Both the position numbers and the translations under genes were made by a program. The notes beneath the pieces are model-generated. The model made no database searches and was not told the DNA's origin. It saw only the letters and a list, made by a program, of their open reading frames with translations. DNA of 64,000 bases, taken from assembly GCF_016901695.1 (NCBI RefSeq), contig NZ_JACJKS010000001.1, forward strand, positions 186,001 through 250,000. The letters run 5' to 3'. Position 1 is the stretch's first letter, and each line of letters starts with the position of its first letter. Of this stretch, positions 15,846-24,182 are shown piece by piece. The DNA is from Mordavella massiliensis (lineage in GTDB: Bacteria; Bacillota; Clostridia; Lachnospirales; Lachnospiraceae).

Positions 15846-16127
15846 TTATCCGCGGCTTCCTTCCCCCCGGATCAGCGCCTCCTTCTCTTTCCTGGTCAAC
15901 TGCTTGACTTCGTACTCCCGACGCATGGCCTCCTCTTTTGTCGGAAACGCCTCGTGCCAGACAAGCTCCACCGGGCGTCGGCTCTTCGTGTACCTGGCCC
16001 CTTTTCCCTCGTTGTGGGACCTGACCCGCTTCTCAAGGTCGTTTGTCCAGCCGGTGTAGAGGCTCCCGTCACTGCAGGCCACCATATATGTATAATTCTG
16101 TTTCTCCTGGTTATCCACCGCTTTCAC
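15846..16127 (-). CDS. GIY-YIG nuclease family protein (YhbQ/YazA type)
   Basis: A 93-residue single-domain protein. The YTYMVACSDGSLYTGWT segment carries the two strands of the GIY-YIG motif; the conserved Arg is in DLEKRVRSHN and the Glu in KEEAMRREYEVK. Stand-alone proteins of this size are common in Firmicutes and are thought to act in DNA repair, with no defined substrate. It is a single gene between two terminators. Confidence 0.88.
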   Translation of the reverse strand: MKAVDNQEKQNYTYMVACSDGSLYTGWTNDLEKRVRSHNEGKGARYTKSRRPVELVWHEAFPTKEEAMRREYEVKQLTRKEKEALIRGEGSRG

Positions 16128-16198
16128 CCTGTTTCACGTTTTTACAGATTTCGCTCTGCCCTGTCAGTATACCACGTTTTTCGCCTTTTCTAAAGGGA

Positions 16199-16226
16199 AA
16201 GGCCGGCGCGCTTTCGCACCGGCCTT
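16199..16226 (-). terminator. Terminator of the spoIIQ-like gene
   Basis: AAGGCCGG (16199-16206) and CCGGCCTT (16219-16226) pair, with a further GCG/CGC helix; the one imperfection is a G-U pair on the minus strand. A TTTCCCTTT tail follows on that strand. Confidence 0.65.
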
Positions 16227-16250
16227 CCGGGTATGCTCCTCTTCCCCGTC

Positions 16251-17075
16251 CTAATCTGCCATATAGTCCACCGGATCCACCGGCTGTCCGTCTTTGCGCA
16301 TCTCGAAATATACGTTGCACCCCTCTACGCTGTAGTACTTTGTGGGCTGCGCCACATAGCCGATCACCGTTTTGGCCTCCACCCGGTCTCCCGTGTTCAC
16401 AGTCACATCTTTCAACTGCCCGTAGAAAAGTTCGTAGCCGCCCCCGATGTCAATGTTGACCGTAGTCCCCGTCTGGGCGCTCTCGTCAATGGACTTGACA
16501 ACGCCCGGGGCGGAGCTGATGACCTGATCCCCCTCCGCTCCGGAGATGATAAGCGCCGGGTTGTACTTATACTGGTCCAGGGTGGAGAAATAGACAGTCT
16601 TGTCCATGCTGTAATTCATGAGCACATTGCCGTCCACCGGCCAGAGCAGGATGCTGTCCTGCCCGAACTGCAAAGCCCCGGCGCTCCCGGCTGTCTGGGC
16701 CGCGTTCCCGCCGGTCTGCGCCCCGCTTTCTGCATCTGTCCCGGCGTCCGTCCCCGCGGATGTACCGCCCGCATCCTGGGACGCGGCGCCTTCCGCATCC
16801 TTGGGATCAGCGGCCTGGCCATCCCGGGCCTGTCCGTCCCCGGCTTCCCCGTCCGGATCTTCCCTGGTATTGATCACCAGGCTGCTGCCCGCCTCTTCCT
16901 GGCCGGCCTGCTCCTTCTCCTTAGCCTCCTCTTCCTGTGCCTGCTGCCTGCGCTGCAGCTCCCGGCTGCTCTGGATCGTATATGTTCCCACCATGACCGC
17001 TGCGGCCACGAAGCACACGGCGAGCGTGATCCCTGCCCCTCTCCTTGGTTTTGAGGGTTTCTGTCTCTTATTCAT
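16251..17075 (-). CDS. SpoIIQ-like M23 (LytM) family protein, probably catalytically inactive
   Basis: A 274-residue protein with one N-terminal membrane helix (about residues 17-37), a long low-complexity Glu/Gly/Ala/Asp linker (about 45-135) and a C-terminal LytM-like domain (about 145-274). Where active M23 enzymes have the HxH motif followed by FE, this protein reads CNVYFEM, and no canonical HxxxD is evident. It therefore looks like a structural SpoIIQ, which in sporulation forms the mother cell-forespore channel with SpoIIIAH. It follows spoIID, the usual clostridial order. I use the ATG at 17075, with GAGG eight bases upstream. Confidence 0.8.
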   Translation of the reverse strand: MNKRQKPSKPRRGAGITLAVCFVAAAVMVGTYTIQSSRELQRRQQAQEEEAKEKEQAGQEEAGSSLVINTREDPDGEAGDGQARDGQAADPKDAEGAASQDAGGTSAGTDAGTDAESGAQTGGNAAQTAGSAGALQFGQDSILLWPVDGNVLMNYSMDKTVYFSTLDQYKYNPALIISGAEGDQVISSAPGVVKSIDESAQTGTTVNIDIGGGYELFYGQLKDVTVNTGDRVEAKTVIGYVAQPTKYYSVEGCNVYFEMRKDGQPVDPVDYMAD

Positions 17076-17117
17076 ATTCATCACCTCTGACTGTATTTTT
17101 GCCAGAAGCGTGCGGCA

Positions 17118-18014
17118 TTATTCTGCCGCGCCGGAATTTGTGACGATTTGTGCCACCTCCCGGATCTGCGTTCCCTCAAAAAAATACTGCAGGATCTGCG
17201 CTGCGTCTTTCCCCTCCTTCGCCATCTCGTTTGCCGTGTACTGGGAAAGCCCGAGTCCGTGCCCCACGCCCCTTGTCGTAACCCGCAGTTTTCCCTCGTA
17301 TTTCTGCAGGATAAAGCAGCTTGAAGCAAGCCCGTAGGTTTGGCGGAACGCCTCCCCGTTTACCGTCTCCTGCCCCACCCGCACCTGGGTGACGTAGCCG
17401 GCTGTATCGGATGCGGTGACCTCCGCGTCCATGTCGTCCAGGACGACGGTCTGGAGCTGCTCCTCCGACTCGATATCAAGCGGGCAGTCCCGGATCTTCA
17501 GATACGGAAAATCCTCACTTCCCAGCACTTCCTTCCCGTCCCTGGTGCTCCCGTTTGTCAGCCTCGTAAACGGCGTATTCGCAGGGCTGTCCCCGTACAC
17601 GATGACTTGTCCCTCCGTGTCTTCCCAGGCCGCCTCCATCTTTCTGCGATAGCGCCCGTACCGGCCGCCCCACTCCCGCCGCATTTCCTCCTCCGTCCAG
17701 TATTCATCCTCCAGGGTCACCTGGCTTCCTCCCTCCCCCATGGCCCTGCAGACGGAGGTGCGCACGAGGACCGCCTGGCATTGCAGGGCTTCCTCTTCAT
17801 AGTCGGCCGGGATCTCCCGGGCCATCCGCCCGATGCAGTAGTCGGAGAGGGGAAGCGTTGCCTCTTCCTCCCCCTTTACCGCTTTGACCGTGAGAGCGTC
17901 CGCGGCCGGGGCGCCCGTCTCCACAAGGGGCCCGCTCAGGAACACCGTCACAATATAGGGGAGCAGTACGATGATGATGATGTAGCATCCGGCTTTTTTC
18001 AGTCTGCTGCGCAT
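17118..18014 (-). CDS. spoIID: Stage II sporulation protein D (SpoIID)
   Basis: A 298-residue membrane-anchored lytic transglycosylase that, with SpoIIP and SpoIIM, remodels septal peptidoglycan during engulfment. An N-terminal membrane helix (about residues 9-26) is followed by the SpoIID domain; the catalytic Glu is expected in REIPADYEEEAL. The C-terminal GVGHGLGLSQYTANEMA segment is characteristic. The start at 18014 directly follows the T-tract of the glgP terminator, and its ribosome site (GGGAGGG) is the 3' arm of that hairpin. The spoIIQ-like gene begins 42 bases after its stop. Confidence 0.92.
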   Translation of the reverse strand: MRSRLKKAGCYIIIIVLLPYIVTVFLSGPLVETGAPAADALTVKAVKGEEEATLPLSDYCIGRMAREIPADYEEEALQCQAVLVRTSVCRAMGEGGSQVTLEDEYWTEEEMRREWGGRYGRYRRKMEAAWEDTEGQVIVYGDSPANTPFTRLTNGSTRDGKEVLGSEDFPYLKIRDCPLDIESEEQLQTVVLDDMDAEVTASDTAGYVTQVRVGQETVNGEAFRQTYGLASSCFILQKYEGKLRVTTRGVGHGLGLSQYTANEMAKEGKDAAQILQYFFEGTQIREVAQIVTNSGAAE

Positions 18015-18048
18015 AAAAAACCCTCCCATACAGAAGTGTATGAGAGGG
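18015..18048 (-). terminator. glgP terminator overlapping the spoIID ribosome site
   Basis: On the minus strand an 11-pair stem (arms 18038-18048 and 18021-18031; one pair is G-U on this strand only) is followed by six T residues (18020-18015) and then at once by the spoIID ATG. The 3' arm contains the GGGAGGG that serves spoIID. Confidence 0.75.
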
Positions 18049-18057
18049 CTCTTTTAT

Positions 18058-20544
18058 TTATTCTTCGTCCGTGTCCGTCTTCACTTCCACCCGGATCTTA
18101 TCCAGATGCCAGATGTCGTCCACGTACTCCTGGATGGTGCGGTCAGATGTGAACTTGCCGCAGCACGCCGTGTTGAGGAGGGCTTTCCTTGCCCAGCCCT
18201 CGGTATCCTTGTAGGCTTCCTCCACTTTCTTCTGGGCCTCCGCGTAGGAGCGGAAATCCTTGAGGATAAAGTACATATCCGCCCGGTTGCCACCCTGGTT
18301 GGTGAGCAGGGAGTTGTACAGGTCGCGGTACATCTCCGTGTCGCCGTGGGAGTAGGTGCCGTCCACAAGCTGGTCCACCACCTTGCGGATGTCCTGGTCG
18401 TTGTGGTAGATATCCTGGGGGTGGTAGCCGCCGTAGTTCTCGTAGTTGATGACCTCCTCAGAACTCAGTCCGAAGATGAAGGCGTTCTCCACGCCTACCT
18501 CCTCCACGATCTCCACGTTGGCGCCGTCCATGGTTCCCAGCGTGGGCGCGCCGTTGAGCATGAATTTCATGTTGCCGGTTCCGGACGCCTCCTTGGAGGC
18601 TGTGGAGATCTGCTCGCTGACATCCGCCGCCGCGAAGATGATCTCCGCGTTGGACACCCGGTAGTCCTCGATGAAGACAACCTTCAGCTTGCCGTTGATG
18701 CTGCGGTCGTTGTTGACCACGTCCGCCACGGAGTTGATGAGCTTGATGATCTCTTTTGCCCGGATGTAGCCGGCGGACGCCTTGGCGCCGAAGATGAATG
18801 TCCTCGGATAGAAGGACATCTCCGGGTGCTCCTTGATCTGGTTGTACAGGTACATCACGTGGAGGATGTTGAGGAGCTGCCTCTTGTATTCGTGGAGGCG
18901 CTTCACCTGCACGTCAAAGATGGAGCGGGGATCCACTTCAATGCCGTTGTGCTTCAGGATGTAGGCCGCCAGGCGCTCCTTGTTCCTGTATTTGATATCT
19001 GTGAACTCGGCCAGCGCTTTGGAGTCGTCCGCGTATTTTTTCAGGCCGGACATGAGGGACAGGTCTGTGATCCAGTCCTTGCTTCCCAGCTTCTTTGTCA
19101 CCCAGTCCGCCAGGAGCGGGTTGCCGTGCATGAGGAAGCGGCGCTGTGTGATGCCGTTCGTCTTGTTGTTGAACTTCTGGGGCATCATCTCATAGAAATC
19201 CTTCAGCTCCTGGTGCTTGAGGATCTCTGTGTGGAGCCGGGCCACGCCGTTTACGGAGAAGCCGGCCACGATGGCCAGATGGGCCATGCGCACCTGCCCG
19301 TTGTAGAGGATGGCCATCTTCTTCACCTTCTCCTCGTTGCCCGGGTACATCTCGCGCACCTGGATGAGGAAGCGGCGGTCGATCTCCTGGATGATCTGGT
19401 ACACTCTGGGGAGCAGCTTGGAGAACAGGTCAATGGGCCATTTCTCCAGCGCCTCCGCCATGATGGTGTGGTTCGTGTAGGCGCAGCAGTGTGTGGTGAT
19501 CTCCCACGCCTCGTTCCATCCCAGTCCCTCCTCGTCCAGAAGGATGCGCATCAGCTCTGCCACAGCCACGGTGGGGTGGGTGTCGTTCATCTGGAAGATG
19601 ACCTTCTCGGGCAGCTTGTGGATGTCGTCGTGGGTTCTCTTGTATTTTGCCACGGCGGCCTGGATGCTGGCTGACACGAAGAAGTACTGCTGCTTCAGGC
19701 GCAGCTCTTTTCCTGCGTAGTGGTTGTCGTTGGGGTAGAGCACCTCCACGATGGTCTTTGCCAGGTTCTCCTGCTCCACGGCCTTGTGGTAGTCGCCCCG
19801 GTCAAAGGACTCCAGCTGGAAGTCCGTGATGGCCTGGGCGTCCCAGATGCGCAGGGTGTTCACGTGGTGGTTGCCGTAGCCGACGATCGGCATGTCGTAG
19901 GGGATGGCCAGGACAGACTCGTAGTTCTCCTGGACGAATTTCGTGCGGTTCGTGGCGTCGTCGTACTCCACCCGGATGTTGCCGCCGAAGCGCACTTCCT
20001 TGGCGTACTCCTCCCGGCGCAGCTCAAAGGGATTGCCCTCTTTGAGCCAGTTGTCCGGCATCTCCACCTGGTAGCCGTTCTCGATCTTCTGCTTGAACAT
20101 GCCGTAGCGGTAGCGGATGCCGCAGCCGTAAGCCGCGTAGCCCAGCGTCGCCAGGGAGTCCAGGAAGCAGGCCGCCAGACGGCCAAGGCCACCGTTTCCG
20201 AGAGCCGGATCCGGCTCCTCGTCCTCGATGGCATTGAGGTCAATGCCCATCTCCTCCAGGGCCTCCTTCACCTCCGTGTAGGCGGTCATGTTGATCAGGT
20301 TGTTGCCAAGGGCGCGTCCCATCAGGAACTCCATGGACATATAGTAAACGGTCTTCGGGTCGTCTTTTTTAAACTGGTTCTGGGTGGCGATCCAGTCGTC
20401 GATGATCGCCTCTTTCACCGCGTAGGACACAGCCTGGAACAGCTGCTGCGGCGTCGCCTCATCCACGGTCTTGCGGTAGAGGGTCTTCACATTGTGTTCT
20501 ACTTCCTTCTTAAACGCTTTTTTCTCAAATCTTGGATTATACAT
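18058..20544 (-). CDS. glgP: Glycogen/starch/alpha-glucan phosphorylase
   Basis: An 828-residue cytoplasmic PLP enzyme that releases glucose-1-phosphate from alpha-1,4-glucans. The length is normal for the family. The PLP-lysine region EASGTGNMKFMLNG lies near residue 660, and the N-terminal ALGNGGLGRLAACFLDS segment is present. It begins 23 bases after ileS on the same strand and is probably cotranscribed with it, then closed by the terminator at 18015-18048. A phosphoglucomutase at 31-33 kb could use its product. Confidence 0.95.
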   Translation of the reverse strand: MYNPRFEKKAFKKEVEHNVKTLYRKTVDEATPQQLFQAVSYAVKEAIIDDWIATQNQFKKDDPKTVYYMSMEFLMGRALGNNLINMTAYTEVKEALEEMGIDLNAIEDEEPDPALGNGGLGRLAACFLDSLATLGYAAYGCGIRYRYGMFKQKIENGYQVEMPDNWLKEGNPFELRREEYAKEVRFGGNIRVEYDDATNRTKFVQENYESVLAIPYDMPIVGYGNHHVNTLRIWDAQAITDFQLESFDRGDYHKAVEQENLAKTIVEVLYPNDNHYAGKELRLKQQYFFVSASIQAAVAKYKRTHDDIHKLPEKVIFQMNDTHPTVAVAELMRILLDEEGLGWNEAWEITTHCCAYTNHTIMAEALEKWPIDLFSKLLPRVYQIIQEIDRRFLIQVREMYPGNEEKVKKMAILYNGQVRMAHLAIVAGFSVNGVARLHTEILKHQELKDFYEMMPQKFNNKTNGITQRRFLMHGNPLLADWVTKKLGSKDWITDLSLMSGLKKYADDSKALAEFTDIKYRNKERLAAYILKHNGIEVDPRSIFDVQVKRLHEYKRQLLNILHVMYLYNQIKEHPEMSFYPRTFIFGAKASAGYIRAKEIIKLINSVADVVNNDRSINGKLKVVFIEDYRVSNAEIIFAAADVSEQISTASKEASGTGNMKFMLNGAPTLGTMDGANVEIVEEVGVENAFIFGLSSEEVINYENYGGYHPQDIYHNDQDIRKVVDQLVDGTYSHGDTEMYRDLYNSLLTNQGGNRADMYFILKDFRSYAEAQKKVEEAYKDTEGWARKALLNTACCGKFTSDRTIQEYVDDIWHLDKIRVEVKTDTDEE

Positions 20545-20567
20545 GTCTCCATTCCTTTCTCAGATCC

Positions 20568-23500
20568 TTATCGTTCCACACCGATCGTCACAGCCTCGCC
20601 GTTGATCTTCCACTCCTTCACATAGCCTGCGGGAGCGGCTTTCTCCACGGATACGGCGAGGGTCTCGCTTCCGATCTCCTGTGCGTGCGCAGCGAAGACG
20701 CCCTCGGCTTTTCCGCTGCCGTCGTAGGTGATGCGGATCTTGTCGGTCACTTCAAAATCAGCCTCTTTTCTCATGGTCTGTACTTTGCTGATGATCTCGC
20801 GGACAAATCCTTCCTCCAGAAGCTCCGGCGTCAGGTTTGTGTCCAGCACGACAGTGATGCCGCCGTTGTCCTCAGACACATAGCCCTCCATCTGGGCTGT
20901 GTCGATCAGCAGGTCCTCCTTGAACAGGGTGATCTCCTGCCCGTTTACATCCAGCTTCAGGGCGCCTGTGGCGTTCACCTCGTCCATGGCTGCGTTTCCG
21001 TCCACGCTGTCCAGGGCCGTCTTGATGCCACCTAACATTTTACCATATTTTGGCCCCACTGTCTTTAACTGTGGTTTAAATGTATATGAAGTAAAGGCGC
21101 GTACATCGTCGGTAAAGTTTACAGTTTTCACATTCAGCTCGTCGCGGATGATCTCCTGGTAGAGATCCGGGAGCTGCTGCGCGCTCTTCACAAACATCTG
21201 GCCGATGGGCTGGCGGTTCTTGATGTTGGCCGTGTTCCTGCAGGCCCGGCCCATGACGACGATCTTCAGCACCAGATCCATGTTCTTCTCCAGCTCCTCA
21301 TCGATCCGGGACTCGTCCGCCACGGGGAAGTCGCACAGGTGGATGCTCTCCGGCGCAGATGCGTCGATGCTGCGCACCAGGTTCTGGTAGATCTCCTCCG
21401 TCATGAAGGGCACCATGGGCGCCGCCGCCTTGCACAGGGTCACGAGGGCTGTGTACAGGGTCATGTAGGCGTTCACTTTATCCTGGGGCATGCCCTTGGC
21501 CCAGAAGCGCTCGCGGCTTCTCCTCACGTACCAGTTGCTCATGTCGTCCACAAACTCCTGGAGGGCTCTGGCCGCCTCGGGAATGCGGTAATTGCCGAGG
21601 TCCTCATCCACGGTCTTCACGAGTGTGTTCATCTTGGAGAGGAGCCATCTGTCCATGACGGGCAGCTTCTCATAGTCCAGTGTATATTTTGTGGCGTCGA
21701 ACCCGTCAATATTCGCGTACAGCACAAAGAAAGCGTAGGTGTTCCACAGGGTGCCCATGAACTTGCGCTGTCCCTCCACGACGGCTTTGCCGTGGAAGCG
21801 GTTGGGCAGCCAGGGCGCGCTGTTCACGTAGAAGTACCAGCGGATGGCGTCCGCGCCGTATGTTTCCAGGGCCTCAAAGGGATCCACCGCGTTGCCCTTG
21901 GACTTGCTCATCTTCTGGCCGTTCTCATCCTGCACATGGCCGAGGACGATGACGTTCTTGTAGGGCGCCTTGTTGAAGATCAGCGTGGAGATGGCAAGCA
22001 GGGAGTAGAACCAGCCTCTCGTCTGGTCCACAGCCTCGGAGATAAAGTCCGCCGGGAACTGCTGCTCGAACAGGTCTTTGTTTTCAAAGGGATAGTGGTG
22101 CTGCGCAAAGGGCATGGAACCGGAGTCGAACCAGCAGTCAATGACCTCCGGCACCCGGTGCATCTGTCTGCCGCACTTCGGGCACCTGATCGTCACCTCG
22201 TCGATGTAGGGGCGGTGCAGCTCGATGTCGTCCGGGCAGTTATCGGACATTTCTTTCAGCTCCGCGATGCTGCCGATGGAGTGCTGGTGTCCGCACTCGC
22301 ACTCCCAGATGTTGAGGGGTGTGCCCCAGTAGCGGTTCCGGCTGATGCCCCAGTCCTGGACATTCTCCAGCCAGTCGCCGAAGCGGCCCTTGCCGATGCT
22401 CTCCGGGATCCAGTTGATGGTGTTGTTGTTGGCGATCAGATCGTCTTTTACCGCCGTCATGTTGATGAACCAGGACTCGCGGGCATAGTAGATGAGCGGC
22501 GTGTCGCATCTCCAGCAGTGGGGATAGCTGTGCTCGAACTTCGGCGCGTCGAAGAGGAGGCCTCTCGCCTCCAGGTCTTTTAACACCTCCGGGTCCGCCT
22601 TTTTCACAAACAGGCCGGCAAAGGGCGTCGTCTCGCCCATATTTCCCTTCTCATCCACAAGCTGCACGAAGGGCATGCCGTACTTGCGGCCTACCTTGGC
22701 GTCGTCCTCACCGAAGGCGGGGGCGATGTGTACCACGCCGGTACCGTCTGTCAGGGTGACGTAGGTGTCGCAGGTGATGAAGAACGCCTTCTTGTTCTGC
22801 TTCGCGGCGCAGTCGTAGGCGCACTGGTACAGGGGCTCATACTCCTTGTACTCCAGGTCTTTTCCCTTGTAGGTCTCCAGCACTTCGTAGGCCGGCGCAT
22901 CCTCTGTGGCCAGTTTGCCCAGGACCGTGTCCAGAAGGGCCACTGCCATGTAGTACACGTAGCCGTCCGCGGCCTTCACCTTCGCGTAGTCCTCCTCCGG
23001 GTTCACGCACAGGCCGATGTTGGAGGGCAGCGTCCAGGGTGTGGTCGTCCAGGCCAGGAAGTAGGCGTCCTCGTCCTTCAGTTTGAAACGGACGATGGCG
23101 GAGCGCTCCTTCACGTCCTTGTAGCCCTGTGCCACCTCCTGGGCGGACAGGGGCGTGCCGCAGCGGGGGCAGTAGGGCACGATCTTGAAACCCTTATAGA
23201 GAAGACCCTTGTCCCAGATCTTCTTGAGCGCCCACCACTCGGACTCGATGAAGTCATTGTCGTAGGTCACGTAGGGGTGCTCCATGTCGGCCCAGAAGCC
23301 GACCGTGCCGGAGAAGTCCTCCCACATGCCCTTGTATTTCCAGACACTCTCCTTACATTTGTTGATGAAGGGCTCCAGGCCGTACTCCTCGATCTGGTCC
23401 TTGCCGTCCAGGCCCAGCGCCTTCTCCACTTCCAGTTCCACCGGCAGGCCGTGGGTGTCCCAGCCGGCCTTCCTGGGCACCATATAGCCCTTCATGGTCC

Positions 23501-23714
23501 GGTATCTGGGGATCATGTCCTTGATGACGCGGGTCAGCACGTGCCCGATGTGGGGCTTGCCGTTGGCCGTCGGGGGCCCGTCGTAGAAGGTGTAGGTCTC
23601 GCCCTCTTTGCGGTTCTCCATACTCTTCTCAAAGATGTGGTTGTCGTCCCAGAACTTCTCGACTTCCTTCTCGCGGCCGACGAAATTCAGGTCTGTAGAA
23701 ACTTTCTTGTACAT
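20568..23714 (-). CDS. ileS: Isoleucyl-tRNA synthetase, long eukaryote-like type
   Basis: A 1048-residue class I synthetase charging tRNA-Ile. The HIGH motif appears as PHIGH (about residue 57) and KMSKS is intact (about residue 600). The CP1 editing domain (about 200-390) carries the expected TTTPWTLPSN segment. Length and motifs match the type 2 (eukaryote-like) IleS group, many members of which tolerate mupirocin; that property is inferred from group membership. Expression should be controlled by the T-box leader upstream. Confidence 0.95.
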   Translation of the reverse strand: MYKKVSTDLNFVGREKEVEKFWDDNHIFEKSMENRKEGETYTFYDGPPTANGKPHIGHVLTRVIKDMIPRYRTMKGYMVPRKAGWDTHGLPVELEVEKALGLDGKDQIEEYGLEPFINKCKESVWKYKGMWEDFSGTVGFWADMEHPYVTYDNDFIESEWWALKKIWDKGLLYKGFKIVPYCPRCGTPLSAQEVAQGYKDVKERSAIVRFKLKDEDAYFLAWTTTPWTLPSNIGLCVNPEEDYAKVKAADGYVYYMAVALLDTVLGKLATEDAPAYEVLETYKGKDLEYKEYEPLYQCAYDCAAKQNKKAFFITCDTYVTLTDGTGVVHIAPAFGEDDAKVGRKYGMPFVQLVDEKGNMGETTPFAGLFVKKADPEVLKDLEARGLLFDAPKFEHSYPHCWRCDTPLIYYARESWFINMTAVKDDLIANNNTINWIPESIGKGRFGDWLENVQDWGISRNRYWGTPLNIWECECGHQHSIGSIAELKEMSDNCPDDIELHRPYIDEVTIRCPKCGRQMHRVPEVIDCWFDSGSMPFAQHHYPFENKDLFEQQFPADFISEAVDQTRGWFYSLLAISTLIFNKAPYKNVIVLGHVQDENGQKMSKSKGNAVDPFEALETYGADAIRWYFYVNSAPWLPNRFHGKAVVEGQRKFMGTLWNTYAFFVLYANIDGFDATKYTLDYEKLPVMDRWLLSKMNTLVKTVDEDLGNYRIPEAARALQEFVDDMSNWYVRRSRERFWAKGMPQDKVNAYMTLYTALVTLCKAAAPMVPFMTEEIYQNLVRSIDASAPESIHLCDFPVADESRIDEELEKNMDLVLKIVVMGRACRNTANIKNRQPIGQMFVKSAQQLPDLYQEIIRDELNVKTVNFTDDVRAFTSYTFKPQLKTVGPKYGKMLGGIKTALDSVDGNAAMDEVNATGALKLDVNGQEITLFKEDLLIDTAQMEGYVSEDNGGITVVLDTNLTPELLEEGFVREIISKVQTMRKEADFEVTDKIRITYDGSGKAEGVFAAHAQEIGSETLAVSVEKAAPAGYVKEWKINGEAVTIGVER

Positions 23715-23745
23715 GGCTTCCTCCTTGTGAAAATGTTAACAGGTC

Positions 23746-23772
23746 ACGTAACACTTTTCAAAAGTGTTACGT
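23746..23772. repeat. 27-base near-perfect palindrome before ileS
   Basis: Arms of 13 bases (23746-23758 and 23760-23772; ACGTAACACTTTT and its complement) meet at one central base. It lies between the T-box terminator and the ileS ribosome site, with no T-run on either side, so it is not an intrinsic terminator. It could be an RNA hairpin or a DNA operator. Confidence 0.7.
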
Positions 23773-23834
23773 CCGGAATTACACCAACTCCTGCGCTATT
23801 GTGCATATTGTGCGGAACAATTTCCGACAATACG

Positions 23835-24104
23835 AAAAAAATCTCCATCCATCAGGATGAAGACTCTGTTCCCTTCATTTATAAACCACCCAACATACGA
23901 TCATATGCCTTCCGGTAACGGCGGACTCCGGCAGCTCCTACTCAGTATCTTTTCGGAGACTGCGACTCAGAAGTGATCTTCAGGCATATGCTACTCGTAC
24001 CGGGCTTGCACCTTCCCCGGCTCGCTTTGACTTTCCTCCATGCCCTACTGTCTTCGTCATGGTCTTTCTCTTATGGTTTGATAAGTCTATTTCTTTTTTG
24101 CACG
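23835..24104 (-). promoter_or_regulatory. T-box leader (tRNA-Ile sensing) of ileS
   Basis: The minus-strand leader shows T-box landmarks: an AGCGAG-CCGGGGAAGGTG distal Stem I segment, an ATC isoleucine specifier (23975-23977) in TGAAGATCACTTCTGAG, and a GAGTAGG...CCGTTACC linker region. TGGT (23885-23888) can pair with the ACCA end of tRNA-Ile. The terminator is TCTTCATCC/GGATGGAGA plus seven T residues (23835-23863). A competing ATGAAG/CTTCAT helix can form the antiterminator. The T-box itself lacks the usual ACCGCG continuation, so it is a divergent member. Confidence 0.85.
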
Positions 24105-24110
24105 CTAAAA

Positions 24111-24147
24111 ATTATAATAGGAAACCCCTGGCAAGTCAAGGGTTTCC
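24111..24147 (-). promoter_or_regulatory. ileS leader promoter overlapping a terminator-like hairpin of the upstream gene
   Basis: TTGACT (24134-24139) and TATAAT (24111-24116) are spaced 17 bases on the minus strand. GGAAACCC and GGGTTTCC (24140-24147 and 24120-24127) form a stem whose loop contains the -35 element and which is followed by TATTATAATTTTT. It would terminate transcripts from the carboxypeptidase gene just before the new start. Confidence 0.7.
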
Positions 24148-24182
24148 CGCTATTTTCTGTGTTGTATTTTCTGTGCCGGCCG

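Noticed and set aside
18040-23918. Several long plus-strand frames across glgP and ileS
   Set aside because: They mirror conserved genes on the minus strand, have no ribosome sites and resemble no protein family.
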